A DNA stretch of 34,515 nt from JAFAZJ01 sp964437145 (GTDB lineage: Bacteria > Pseudomonadota > Alphaproteobacteria > Reyranellales > Reyranellaceae): contig CAYTFW010000053.1 in assembly GCA_964437145.1 (NCBI GenBank), forward strand, positions 1-34,515, given 5' to 3'. This document shows positions 15,985 to 22,639 of this stretch, piece after piece; position 1 is the first letter of the stretch, and the number at the start of each line of letters is the position of its first letter. Position numbers and translations under genes: made by a program. The notes beneath the pieces were generated by a model. The model made no database searches. It saw nothing but the letters and a program-made list of their open reading frames with translations, and was not told where the DNA came from.

Positions 15985-16200
15985 ATGACCGATCGAGATG
16001 TGGCAATGGCCGCCTTTGGTGCGGTTGGCGCGCTGTACGAGCGCCTTACTGGTGAGCGTCTATCGGTGACGGTGCAGACTGACCAAGGCGCTGTCACTGT
16101 GTGCAGTTCAGGGGACCACCTCTGTCGGCGGCCGCTGCAGCCCGGAGCGCAAGCGCTCATCAATCCCGTGCCAAGCTGCACCATAGGCACGGTGTGCTGA
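15985..16200 (+). CDS. Small protein (71 aa), transposon passenger
   Basis: The start is well marked: GGGGAGG lies eight bases before the ATG. The first half (MTDRDVAMAAFGAVGALYERLTGERLSVTVQTDQGAVTV) has a helix and two strands and looks like a real folded unit. The last 30 residues are read from DNA that is also the 3' end of the minus-strand gene 16108-16455, so that tail may be incidental. I do not recognise a family. It shares a 36-bp divergent promoter region with the zinc-ribbon gene. Confidence 0.5.
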   Translation: MTDRDVAMAAFGAVGALYERLTGERLSVTVQTDQGAVTVCSSGDHLCRRPLQPGAQALINPVPSCTIGTVC

Positions 16201-16455
16201 ATGAAGACGATCAAGAGCCTTCATGATCTTGGGCGGGTCGGGCCAAGCATTCGCGTCGGCGCTAACGGAGTCGCTAGACATCGACGCCTCCATTGGCAGT
16301 CCTCCGCTCGTATTCGAGAATATGAACCTGAGCGGCTTTTGCCGTAGGACTCTTGCTATGTCGACTAACGCAGACGCTATCTTCTCGATCTCAGATTTCG
16401 CGTCGTCGTACTCAACCTTTGCTTTCAAGTAAGCGTCAATCTGTTCAGCAGACAT
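16108..16455 (-). CDS. Helical protein (115 aa), transposon passenger downstream of transposase
   Basis: MSAEQIDAYLKAKVEYDDAKSEIEKIASALVDIARVLRQKPLRF forms a long charged helix, likely a coiled coil. A middle Ser-rich linker (SMSSDSVSADANAWPDPP) and a second helix (KALDRLHSAHRAYGAAWHGIDERL) follow. The ATG at 16455 is preceded by GGGGAG at a good distance; a GTG at 16461 is also in frame. The gene starts 92 bp after the transposase stop on the same strand, so both may be on one transcript. It overlaps the convergent small gene by 93 bp. No known family is recognised. Confidence 0.6.
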   Translation of the reverse strand: MSAEQIDAYLKAKVEYDDAKSEIEKIASALVDIARVLRQKPLRFIFSNTSGGLPMEASMSSDSVSADANAWPDPPKIMKALDRLHSAHRAYGAAWHGIDERLRSGLQRPPTEVVP

Positions 16456-16547
16456 CGGCACTTCTCCCCTTTGTGAGTAGTCTTTTGATGATCGCCTTGT
16501 GACGCAGGTACGCGCGGAACGCCTTGCGGGTGAACTTCTTCGGCGGC

Positions 16548-17483
16548 TTAGGCTGACTCACCAATCCGCCGATAGGTGAGGCGCTTGCCCGCCGCGCCCT
16601 TGATCGCCAGCATGGCGCGCGTCTCATCGTCCACGCCGAGCTTCGCACGGTTGCTGTAGCGGAAGTCGAATTCGGCGAGGTAGCGCTCAAGGTGCTGTTC
16701 GCCGCAGTGCTGGTAGATGCCGCGCATACCGCGCTTGAAGATGGAGAAGAAGCCTTCGACCGTGTTGGTGGTCGCCTCGCCGCGCACATACTCGCTGATG
16801 GAATGGTTCACCGTGAGATGGTCGGCGAACTCAAGGCCCGGCTCGCGGTAGAACGAAGCCTCATCGGTCGCCAGCTTGGAGCGACGGTCGGCGTTCCTGA
16901 CGAGGATGGCGCGGATTTCGTGACCCTTGAGGGAACCGGCCTTGATGGAGCGGGCGCCGCCGCCACGCTCTACCAGCGCGACGACCTTGGCGCGGTCGCC
17001 AATCCCGGGCTTGGCCTTCCAGCCCTTCTCGTTCTCGTAGACGTGGCCGGGCTGGCCGATGAAGGTTTCGTCAACCTCGACCACCTTGCCCGTCCCGCCC
17101 ATGGGAGTCGGGTTGACCGGCTTCATGGCCTCGCGGATGCGGTGCGCCATGAACCACGCCGACTTGTAGGTGATGCCGAGCATGCGGTGCAGCTGGTGCG
17201 CGCTGATCCCCTTTTTCGAGGAAGTCAGCAGATGCGTGGCATAGTGCCACTTGTGCAGCGGGATATGGCTGGACTCGTAGATCGTGCCGACGGTGACGGT
17301 GAATTGCTTGGTGCACTTGTTGCAGCGGATCAGCCCGGGACGCGCCGACTGGCCGACGATCCTGGTGACGTTGTCGCGCTCGCCGCAGTGCGGACAGACC
17401 GGGCCGGTGGGCCAGCGGATCGCCTCAAGGTGCTCGCGGGCGGCGGTTTCGTTGGTATAGATCGGGTTGTCGAGATCGAGCAT
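16548..17483 (-). CDS. IS1595-family transposase
   Basis: A 311-aa transposase, full length for the family. The N-terminal zinc ribbon uses Cys30/Cys33 and Cys54/Cys57 (CPHCG, CNKC). A helix-turn-helix-like region follows (GISAHQLHRMLGITYKSAWFM). The RNase H-like catalytic domain has Asp138 (VEVDETFIG), Asp207 (LATDEASF) and the Asn240-Glu243-Lys250 group (NTVEGFFSIFKRG), matching the DDNK/DDEK-type triad of IS1595/ISXO2 relatives. No frameshift or stop is seen, so it is likely active. The gene is transcribed away from the right end of the element, from a promoter inside that end. Confidence 0.93.
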   Translation of the reverse strand: MLDLDNPIYTNETAAREHLEAIRWPTGPVCPHCGERDNVTRIVGQSARPGLIRCNKCTKQFTVTVGTIYESSHIPLHKWHYATHLLTSSKKGISAHQLHRMLGITYKSAWFMAHRIREAMKPVNPTPMGGTGKVVEVDETFIGQPGHVYENEKGWKAKPGIGDRAKVVALVERGGGARSIKAGSLKGHEIRAILVRNADRRSKLATDEASFYREPGLEFADHLTVNHSISEYVRGEATTNTVEGFFSIFKRGMRGIYQHCGEQHLERYLAEFDFRYSNRAKLGVDDETRAMLAIKGAAGKRLTYRRIGESA

Positions 17484-17509
17484 GGGGGAACGTTCCGGTT
17501 GATAGAGAG

Positions 17510-17538
17510 AATCTACTCTCTCCCGTTCCGTTTCTCAA
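17510..17538 (-). promoter_or_regulatory. Transposase promoter within the transposon right end
   Basis: On the minus strand, TTGAGA (17533-17538) and TAGATT (17510-17515) are 17 bases apart. The -35 box lies inside the right inverted repeat. A 6-bp inverted repeat (GAGAGA/TCTCTC, 17505-17522) brackets the -10 box and could be an operator. The stop codon of plsC (17513-17515) overlaps the -10. Confidence 0.6.
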
Positions 17539-18271
17539 GTATATAATCGCCCGGGCGGGAAAACCCGACGTCGGCGACGAGCGCGACGGTGGCGCCCTCG
17601 ATGCGTTCGCGAAGGAGATCCATGAAGGCGGCGCGCGACAGGCCGGGCTGGATCGGCGGCAGGATCCGCAGGGTGATGGTGCCGGGCTTCTTGAGGAAGG
17701 TGCGGCGACCCCAGAAGACGCCGGAGTTCAGCGCCACCGGCACGACCTGGACCTTGAGCTGGCTGTAGAGCGCCGCCACGCCGGGCTGGTAGGGCCGCGT
17801 CGAGCCGGGCGGCGTGCGCGTGCCCTCGGGGAAGATCACGACCGGGCGGCCATCGTCGAGGGCGCGGCGCGTATCGCGCAGGATGGCGCGCAGCGCCTTG
17901 GCGCCGGCGGCGCGGTCGATGCCGACATTGCCGGCGCGCGCCATCATCCAGCCGATCACCGGGATCCACATCAACTCGCGCTTGAGCACGAAGGCGCAGT
18001 TGGGGAACTCGAGATTGGCGGCCAGGGTCTCCCAGGTCGATTGGTGCTTGATGGCGAGGATGTAGGGGCCGGCGGGCAGGTGCTCGCGGCCGACCACGCG
18101 GTGGCGCAGGCCACAGGTGATCGCCAGCCAGCCCAGCACCGCGCGGCACCACAGCCGCGACCAGACGATCACCGCGGCGCGCGGCAGCGCCAGCGCCGGC
18201 AGGCCGATGACCGCCAGCACCGTGCTGATCGTGTAGAAGCCGGCGTTGAAGAGCAGCGAGCCCAGCCACAT
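17513..18271 (-). CDS. plsC: 1-acyl-sn-glycerol-3-phosphate acyltransferase (PlsC-like), tail altered by transposon
   Basis: A 252-aa membrane-associated acyltransferase that makes phosphatidic acid from lysophosphatidic acid. An N-terminal hydrophobic helix (LLFNAGFYTISTVLAVIGLPALAL) anchors it. The catalytic block is KHQSTWE (His76 to Glu81; the usual HX4D has Glu instead of Asp, a common variant). FPEGTRT (147-153) binds the phosphate. The last 12 residues (GDYILEKRNGRE) and the stop codon are encoded by the end of the inserted transposon and replace a native 13-residue tail. Because the tail lies beyond the catalytic core, the enzyme is probably still active. Its stop is 10 bp from the GmhB-like gene in the other direction of the same strand, so the two likely form an operon with the phosphatase first. 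Confidence 0.88.
   Translation of the reverse strand: MWLGSLLFNAGFYTISTVLAVIGLPALALPRAAVIVWSRLWCRAVLGWLAITCGLRHRVVGREHLPAGPYILAIKHQSTWETLAANLEFPNCAFVLKRELMWIPVIGWMMARAGNVGIDRAAGAKALRAILRDTRRALDDGRPVVIFPEGTRTPPGSTRPYQPGVAALYSQLKVQVVPVALNSGVFWGRRTFLKKPGTITLRILPPIQPGLSRAAFMDLLRERIEGATVALVADVGFSRPGDYILEKRNGRE
17529..17551 (-). repeat. Right terminal inverted repeat of the transposon
   Basis: On the minus strand this begins GGCGATTAT and matches the left end at 16 of 23 positions. It also encodes part of the present C-terminus of PlsC. Confidence 0.75.
17552..17559. repeat. Target-site duplication, right copy
   Basis: CGGGCGGG, identical to 14416-14423. It encodes part of the last native residues (Ser-Arg-Pro) of PlsC before the transposon-derived tail. 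Confidence 0.85.
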
Positions 18272-18281
18272 GGCGCAGCTC

Positions 18282-18860
18282 CTAGCCGGCGGCCAGCAGG
18301 GCGTCCACCGCCGCCGCCAGGTCGGCGTGGACCGCGACCGGCAGCAGCGCGGCGGGGATGCCGGCGGCCTGGGTGGCGGCGCCCTTGCCGGTGCGCACCA
18401 GCACGCGCGGGCAGCCGGCGGCGTGCGCGGCCTCGAGGTCGCGCAGATCGTCGCCGATCATCGGCGTCTGGTGAGGCTCGGCCGCGAAACGCCGCAGCGC
18501 CTCGATCAGCATGCCCGGCCTGGGCTTGCGCCGCTCAGAGGGCGCGCCGGGCGGATCGGTACAGACGAACAGCGCGTCGAGCCGCGCGCCCTCTCGCGCC
18601 AGCATCGCGGCCAGCCGCTCGTGGATGCTTTCGAGCTGGCCGGCCGAGATCACGCCGCGGCCGACCACCGACTGGTTGGTGACCACGGCGACCCGGATTT
18701 TTGCGACATTCAAGCGCGCGATGGCGGCCGCCGATCCCGGGATCAGCGCGAGCTCGTCCGGGCTCTTGACTGAGTCGGGTCGGTCTATGTTGATCACGCC
18801 GTCGCGGTCGAGCAGCACCAATCGTCCCACAGGTCCGGCCTCGTATCGCTTGTGCGACAA
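18282..18860 (-). CDS. HAD-IIIA phosphatase, GmhB-like
   Basis: A 192-aa HAD-superfamily phosphatase similar to D-glycero-D-manno-heptose-1,7-bisphosphate 7-phosphatase. The motifs are LLDRDGVIN (Asp18, Asp20), VVTNQSVVGRG, RKPRPGM and MIGDDLRDLEAA. Classical GmhB has a four-residue Cys/His zinc site before RKPxPGM; here only one Cys remains (FVCTDPPGAPSERRKPRPGM), so zinc is probably not bound and the substrate may differ. The annotated start is TTG at 18860. An in-frame GTG at 18830 with GAGG eight bases upstream is a good alternative and would shorten the protein by ten residues. The plsC start lies 10 bp downstream. Confidence 0.82.
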   Translation of the reverse strand: MSHKRYEAGPVGRLVLLDRDGVINIDRPDSVKSPDELALIPGSAAAIARLNVAKIRVAVVTNQSVVGRGVISAGQLESIHERLAAMLAREGARLDALFVCTDPPGAPSERRKPRPGMLIEALRRFAAEPHQTPMIGDDLRDLEAAHAAGCPRVLVRTGKGAATQAAGIPAALLPVAVHADLAAAVDALLAAG

Positions 18861-18910
18861 CAGATGGTGAACTAGGATTTCGCCACCACTAAATCCGGTA
18901 TCCCCTCGCG

Positions 18911-19639
18911 ATGCAAATCGTCTGTCCGAACTGCTCGGCGCGTTACGTGGTCGACCCGGCGGCGATCGGCCCGAATGGCCGCACCGTTCAGTGCTTTCGC
19001 TGCGGTCACCGATGGATGGCGCATGTCGAGGTGGAGCCGGCCGAGTCGGTGATGACCGACACGCGGCCGGTGCCGGACTTCATCATCCGGCCGCAGAACC
19101 ACGACGAGCAGGTCTCGCTGCCGGCGATCCCGCCGGAACGCGGCATGCCGACCTGGCTCAAGCTGTCGCTCGGCCTGCTGATCCTGGTCGGCCTGATCGG
19201 CGGCGCGGGCTACGCGCTGCGCGACCAGCTGCCCGGCTGGATTCCCGGCGGCGCGCCAGCCGCGCTCGCGCCGCCGCCGCCATCCGCGCCACCAACCAGC
19301 CCGACGACCAAGCCGGCGCCGCCGGCCAAGCCGCCCGCCCCACCGCCGTCATCGGCGATCCCGGCGCTGATGCTCGACAAGGTGAGCATCGAGCCGGTGC
19401 CCGGCACGCGCGCCATCGTCGCCAGCGGCGACATCGTCAACACCGGCACCGCCGACGCGACGCCCAGGCGCATCCGCTTCACCTTCAAGGACAAGGATCG
19501 CCAGCCGCTCGGCGAGCGGGTCTACGAGCTGAAGGCCGATCGCATCGCCCCCTTCGGCCGCCAGCCCTTCCGCCAGCAGGTCGACGATCCACCTTCCGGC
19601 GCCGTCGATGTCGACGTCGCCGTCGAGCCGCTGGTCTGA
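18911..19639 (+). CDS. Zinc-ribbon / DUF3426-type membrane protein
   Basis: A 242-aa protein with three parts. The first is an N-terminal MJ0042-type zinc ribbon with Cys5, Cys8, Cys28 and Cys31 (CPNC, CFRC). The second is a single membrane helix at about 82-103, followed by a long Pro/Ala-rich stretch (110-150). The third is a C-terminal beta domain (IVASGDIVNTGTADATPRRIRFTF) typical of DUF3426. The ribbon would be cytoplasmic and the beta domain periplasmic. The function is unknown; such proteins are widespread in proteobacteria. Its TGA stop is two bases from the hpt start codon, so the two genes are translated from one transcript. Confidence 0.85.
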   Translation: MQIVCPNCSARYVVDPAAIGPNGRTVQCFRCGHRWMAHVEVEPAESVMTDTRPVPDFIIRPQNHDEQVSLPAIPPERGMPTWLKLSLGLLILVGLIGGAGYALRDQLPGWIPGGAPAALAPPPPSAPPTSPTTKPAPPAKPPAPPPSSAIPALMLDKVSIEPVPGTRAIVASGDIVNTGTADATPRRIRFTFKDKDRQPLGERVYELKADRIAPFGRQPFRQQVDDPPSGAVDVDVAVEPLV

Positions 19640-19641
19640 GC

Positions 19642-20175
19642 ATGAGCGCGCGCGCGGAGATTCCGGTGCGCATCTCGTCGGCCGAGATCGCCGCGCGCAT
19701 CGAGGAGATGGCGCGCGACATCCGCGAGACGATGGGCGACGACACCATGGTCGTGCCGGTGCTCACCGGCAGCTTCGTCTTCGCCGCCGACCTGATCCGC
19801 GCGCTGGCCCGCGCCGGCGCCGACTGGCCGCTCGATTTCATCACCTTGTCGAGCTACGGCGCGGGCACCGAATCGTCGGGCCAGGTGCGCATCGTGCGCG
19901 ACCTGGTGATGTCGGTCGAAGGCCGCGACGTGCTGCTGGTCGACGACATCCTCGACACCGGCCGCACGCTCGGCGCGGCGCGCCAGCTGTTGCTCGAGCG
20001 CGGCGCGCGCGCGGTCAAGCTCTGCGCCCTGCTCGACAAGCCCTCGCGCCGGCTCGTCGCGCTGGAGGCCGAGTTCGTCGGCTTCGCGGTGCCCGACGAA
20101 TTCCTGGTGGGCTACGGGCTCGACCACGCCGGGCGCCATCGCGGCCTGTCGTATATCGGTGTCGTCGAGACGTAG
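19642..20175 (+). CDS. hpt: Hypoxanthine phosphoribosyltransferase
   Basis: A 177-aa type I phosphoribosyltransferase for purine salvage, converting hypoxanthine (and usually guanine) plus PRPP to the nucleotide. The PRPP-binding motif is VLLVDDILDTGRTL (97-110). VVPVLTGSFVFAADL (about 38-52) is the N-terminal PPi loop, and FLVGYGLDHAGRHRGLSYIG is the diagnostic HPRT C-terminal block. The length is normal. It begins two bases after the preceding gene's stop. Confidence 0.93.
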   Translation: MSARAEIPVRISSAEIAARIEEMARDIRETMGDDTMVVPVLTGSFVFAADLIRALARAGADWPLDFITLSSYGAGTESSGQVRIVRDLVMSVEGRDVLLVDDILDTGRTLGAARQLLLERGARAVKLCALLDKPSRRLVALEAEFVGFAVPDEFLVGYGLDHAGRHRGLSYIGVVET

Positions 20176-20242
20176 GACGCGGGCGCGTCGGATCACCGAG
20201 GCCGAGCATGCGCAGTGCACGCCGGTCGCGGCCTCGTATCGT

Positions 20243-20360
20243 GTGTCAGGCTTGCGGTATTGCGTTTTTGGCAAGGGCGAGATGGATCGTGTCCGGGGCG
20301 CCAGCCCGCGTTCGCGCGACAGAGGTCGCCGGGAACAACGCAATAACGCAATCCTGACAC
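20243..20360. repeat. Intergenic palindrome, family D copy 1
   Basis: Arms 20243-20266 and 20337-20360 are 24 bases long, begin and end with GTGTCAGG/CCTGACAC and differ at two positions. The arms flank a 70-base centre. The element fills most of the gap between hpt and the small gene at 20389. Confidence 0.85.
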
Positions 20361-20388
20361 CGCCACAAACAGGCGGCGCGGTGTTGCC

Positions 20389-20661
20389 ATGGCCAAGGCG
20401 CGGTTCAGGGACGTGGTCGTCGATCGGCGGGAGCGCTTCGCCGTCGGCGTCGAGGAGACATCCGGGCGCTTCTACGTCTCGATCCCCGTCGATAACGGCC
20501 TCGTCGAATACGATGAGTACTACGAGATCGAGGCTGACGTCTTCGCGCGCTATCGCACGGATCTCAAGGCCGCGCTGGCGTTTGTCGAGCGCTGCCGTCG
20601 GCGCGAAGAAGATCGGCGCCTGATCTTCCAGCCCGGCACGAGACGCGGCTCGGCGGACTGA
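20389..20661 (+). CDS. Small protein of unknown function (90 aa)
   Basis: A 90-aa soluble protein: RFAVGVEETSGRFYVSIPVDNGLVEYDEYYEIEADVFARYRTDL, then a charged helix (KAALAFVERCRRREEDRRLIF). The composition and codon use are normal for the genome, and the sequence looks folded (beta strands followed by a helix). I recognise it only as a recurring alphaproteobacterial hypothetical. The ribosome-binding site is weak. Palindromic repeats flank the gene on both sides, so it is probably a single transcription unit. Confidence 0.7.
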   Translation: MAKARFRDVVVDRRERFAVGVEETSGRFYVSIPVDNGLVEYDEYYEIEADVFARYRTDLKAALAFVERCRRREEDRRLIFQPGTRRGSAD

Positions 20662-21089
20662 CGCGACCGATCGCGCACCGTGTCGCGTGTCCGGCTTGCG
20701 ACAAGCCGGGTGCCCCGTGTCAGGCTTGCGTTCTTGCGTTATTCCGCCGGCAGCGGATCGTGCCCGATTGGTCAGCGGCGAAGGCGCGCACCGACCAAGA
20801 AACGCACGAACACAAGCCTCGCACTGTTGCTCGAGCCCGACACCGTCGCGCGCGCCGTCACCCGTCGGGCGTGTCGAGACCGCCGGTGAAGGACGGGTGG
20901 ACCGGCGCCGGCGGGTCGCGAACGGCGGGCGCTTCGCCCGTGTCGGCGAGCGGCCGAGCCGGGTCACGCCCAGCGCTGAAGCGATGGACGCCTCGACTGA
21001 CCGCGCCGTCGACCTTCCCGGCGTGAGGCCGGTGGTTTTTTGTGCGAGAGTTCGCGTCCATCGCCGCGCCCTTGACGGAAGGAACGACA
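20662..21089. other. 428-bp non-coding stretch with repeats
   Basis: No convincing gene is present; the open frames here have no homology I recognise. It contains a perfect 8-bp hairpin with a 3-base loop (CCGGCTTG/CAAGCCGG, 20691-20709), a decayed family D palindrome (20717-20824), and then about 260 bp of unassigned GC-rich sequence before the acyl-CoA dehydrogenase gene. Confidence 0.7.
20717..20824. repeat. Intergenic palindrome, family D copy 2 (decayed)
   Basis: The left arm at 20717-20740 (starting GTGTCAGGCTTGCG) matches the left arm of copy 1 closely. The right arm at 20801-20824 is its reverse complement with about five mismatches. The total length is similar to that of copy 1. Confidence 0.7.
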
Positions 21090-22325
21090 ATGCCCGCCAT
21101 TGCCTGGGAGCTGCCCGACGACGTCCGCGCGATGCGCGACGGGCTGTTGCGCTTCGCCCGCGCCGAAATCCTGCCGCGGCACGAGAAGCACCGCGACCTG
21201 TTCGAGGATCCGCGCCGGCTGTACCGCGAGGACGGCCGCTTTTCCGACGCGCTCAAGGGCCTGATCGGCGAGGTGCGGCGCGCCGCGGCCAAGGCCGGCT
21301 ACTACAACATGTGCGTGCCCGAGGCGCTGGGCGGCGGCGGGCTCGGGCACCTCGCCTACTACGCCGGCTGGGAAGCGTTGTTCCATCTGTGCGGGCCGCG
21401 GAACTGGCTCATGCTCTACGCCATCAGCCACTGGGCGTTCGGTCCCAGCCGCCTGCTGGAGAAGGTCACGGCGGAGGCGCGCGAGCGCATCCTGGCGCCG
21501 TTGATGGCCGGCGAAGCCTCGATGTGCTTCGGGCTGTCGGAACCCGGCGCCGGCTCCGACGCCGCCGCCATCACGACCCGCGCCGTCGTCGACAACCAGG
21601 GCTGGCGCATCACCGGCCGCAAGATCTGGACGTCCAACGCGCCGGTCGCCGACTACTGCGTCGTCTTCGCCGTGACCGACGCCGAGCGCGCCGCGCGGCG
21701 CGCCGGTGGCATCTCGGCGTTCCTGGTGCCCACCGCGTCGCCGGGATTCGAGGTGCAACGGGTGATCAAGCTGTTCGGCCATATCGGCGGCGACGAAGCC
21801 GAGCTGCGGCTGGAGGACGTGCGGGTCGAACCCTGGCAGCTGGTCGGCGAGCTCGGCAACGGTTTCACGGCGGCGCTGTACGGCGTGTCGCTGGGGCGCA
21901 TCTACAACTCGGCGCGCGCCGTCGGCTACGGCCGCTGGGCACTGGAGCAGGCGCTGGACTACGCCAAGACGCGCCAGGCGTTCGGTCAGAAGATCGCCGA
22001 GTACCAGGGCGTCACCTTCCCGCTCGCCGAGAGCGCCATGGAGCTGCACGCCGCGCATCTGATGGGCCTGAACGCCGCCGCGTTGCTCGACAAGGGCGAG
22101 CCGGCGGTCAAGGAGCTGTCGATGGCCAAGGCCTATTCGGTGCAGGTCGGCTACCGCGCCGTCGACCGCGCCATGCAGACGCACGGCGCCATGGGCTTCA
22201 CCAACGAGCTTGGCCTGCACCATGCCTGGCACGCGCTGCGCATCGTCAACGTCGCCGACGGCACCAACGAGATCCTGAACCGCACCGTCGCGCAGCGGCT
22301 GCTGAAGGGCGATACCGAGCTGTGA
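21090..22325 (+). CDS. Acyl-CoA dehydrogenase
   Basis: A 411-aa acyl-CoA dehydrogenase-family flavoenzyme. FGLSEPGAGSD (147-157) is the FAD/substrate-loop signature, KIWTSNAPVADYCVVFAVTD the central beta domain, and GTNEI (391-395) the C-terminal signature. It is only loosely similar to the one at 1117 (which has TEKAAGAD and GPDEVH), so it belongs to another subgroup and is not a recent duplicate. The open frame starts at 21042, but the ATG at 21090 has GGAAGGA upstream and gives a standard family N-terminus. Substrate unknown. It stands alone, with debris downstream. Confidence 0.92.
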   Translation: MPAIAWELPDDVRAMRDGLLRFARAEILPRHEKHRDLFEDPRRLYREDGRFSDALKGLIGEVRRAAAKAGYYNMCVPEALGGGGLGHLAYYAGWEALFHLCGPRNWLMLYAISHWAFGPSRLLEKVTAEARERILAPLMAGEASMCFGLSEPGAGSDAAAITTRAVVDNQGWRITGRKIWTSNAPVADYCVVFAVTDAERAARRAGGISAFLVPTASPGFEVQRVIKLFGHIGGDEAELRLEDVRVEPWQLVGELGNGFTAALYGVSLGRIYNSARAVGYGRWALEQALDYAKTRQAFGQKIAEYQGVTFPLAESAMELHAAHLMGLNAAALLDKGEPAVKELSMAKAYSVQVGYRAVDRAMQTHGAMGFTNELGLHHAWHALRIVNVADGTNEILNRTVAQRLLKGDTEL

Positions 22326-22388
22326 TGATCGTCACATGCCGCCGCCGGGTGGCGTCGCGCTCGAGGTGAAGGTGGCGTCTCCCGAGCG

Positions 22389-22430
22389 GCCAGCAGACGG
22401 GCCAGATCACGCACGGCATGTACTCGGTGT
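22389..22430 (-). other. Degenerate copy of the cyclase-gene 3' segment
   Basis: On the minus strand this reads VRDLARLLAAR. It closely resembles AARDLARLLAED near the C-terminus of the cyclase/TPR protein encoded just to the right (about 22757-22800), and the nucleotide match is about four in five. It looks like a remnant of a second, related gene or of a partial duplication. No intact frame surrounds it. Confidence 0.5.
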
Positions 22431-22492
22431 CAGACCTGCACTATTTCGGTATGTGCCAGATGTACGAGTGAAGTGAGGCGATGTTGAGCTGA

Positions 22493-22639
22493 CAGCCACG
22501 GTCCAGAAGGGTCGGGCGGCAGACCATCTTCAGCTACGGGCTGCCGAGCTGGCCGTTGCTGATCACGCGCATCACCGATCCCTTCGGCCGCTTCGCCAGC
22601 CTGACCTATGACGACGACACCGGCGATCATGGACTCTAC
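22493..22639 (+). pseudogene. Rhs / YD-repeat protein fragment
   Basis: The plus-strand frame reads RQTIFSYGLPSWP followed by ITRITDPFGRFASLTYDDD, the classic Rhs/YD-repeat pattern (ITDPxGRxxxLxYD). Only about 49 codons remain. There is no start codon, a stop lies just upstream, and the frame runs into the antisense end of the cyclase gene. This is the leftover of a much larger Rhs-type gene, probably deleted by recombination. Confidence 0.7.

Larger units (their letters stand above)
14424..17551. mobile_element. IS1595-family transposon with passenger genes (3128 bp)
   Basis: The element is defined by imperfect terminal inverted repeats starting GGCGATTAT on each side, a perfect 8-bp target duplication outside them, and an IS1595-type transposase gene next to the right end. 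Plain IS1595 elements need only the transposase; this one carries about 2 kb more, with five or six small genes in both orientations. Its base composition is visibly less GC-rich than the flanking chromosome (for example 15466-16470), which suggests an outside origin. The IS1595 family is known to include members with passenger genes. The insertion point is in the last codons of plsC. All parts look intact, so the element may still move. Confidence 0.85.

Noticed and set aside
16445..16789. Minus-strand open frame overlapping the transposase end
   Set aside because: Shadow of the transposase in another frame (Ser/Arg/Ala-rich), only continuing into the spacer before the next gene.
20680..20889. 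Small open frame between the 90-aa gene and the acyl-CoA dehydrogenase
   Set aside because: It runs through palindromic repeat DNA and has Arg-rich, non-protein-like composition and no ribosome-binding site.
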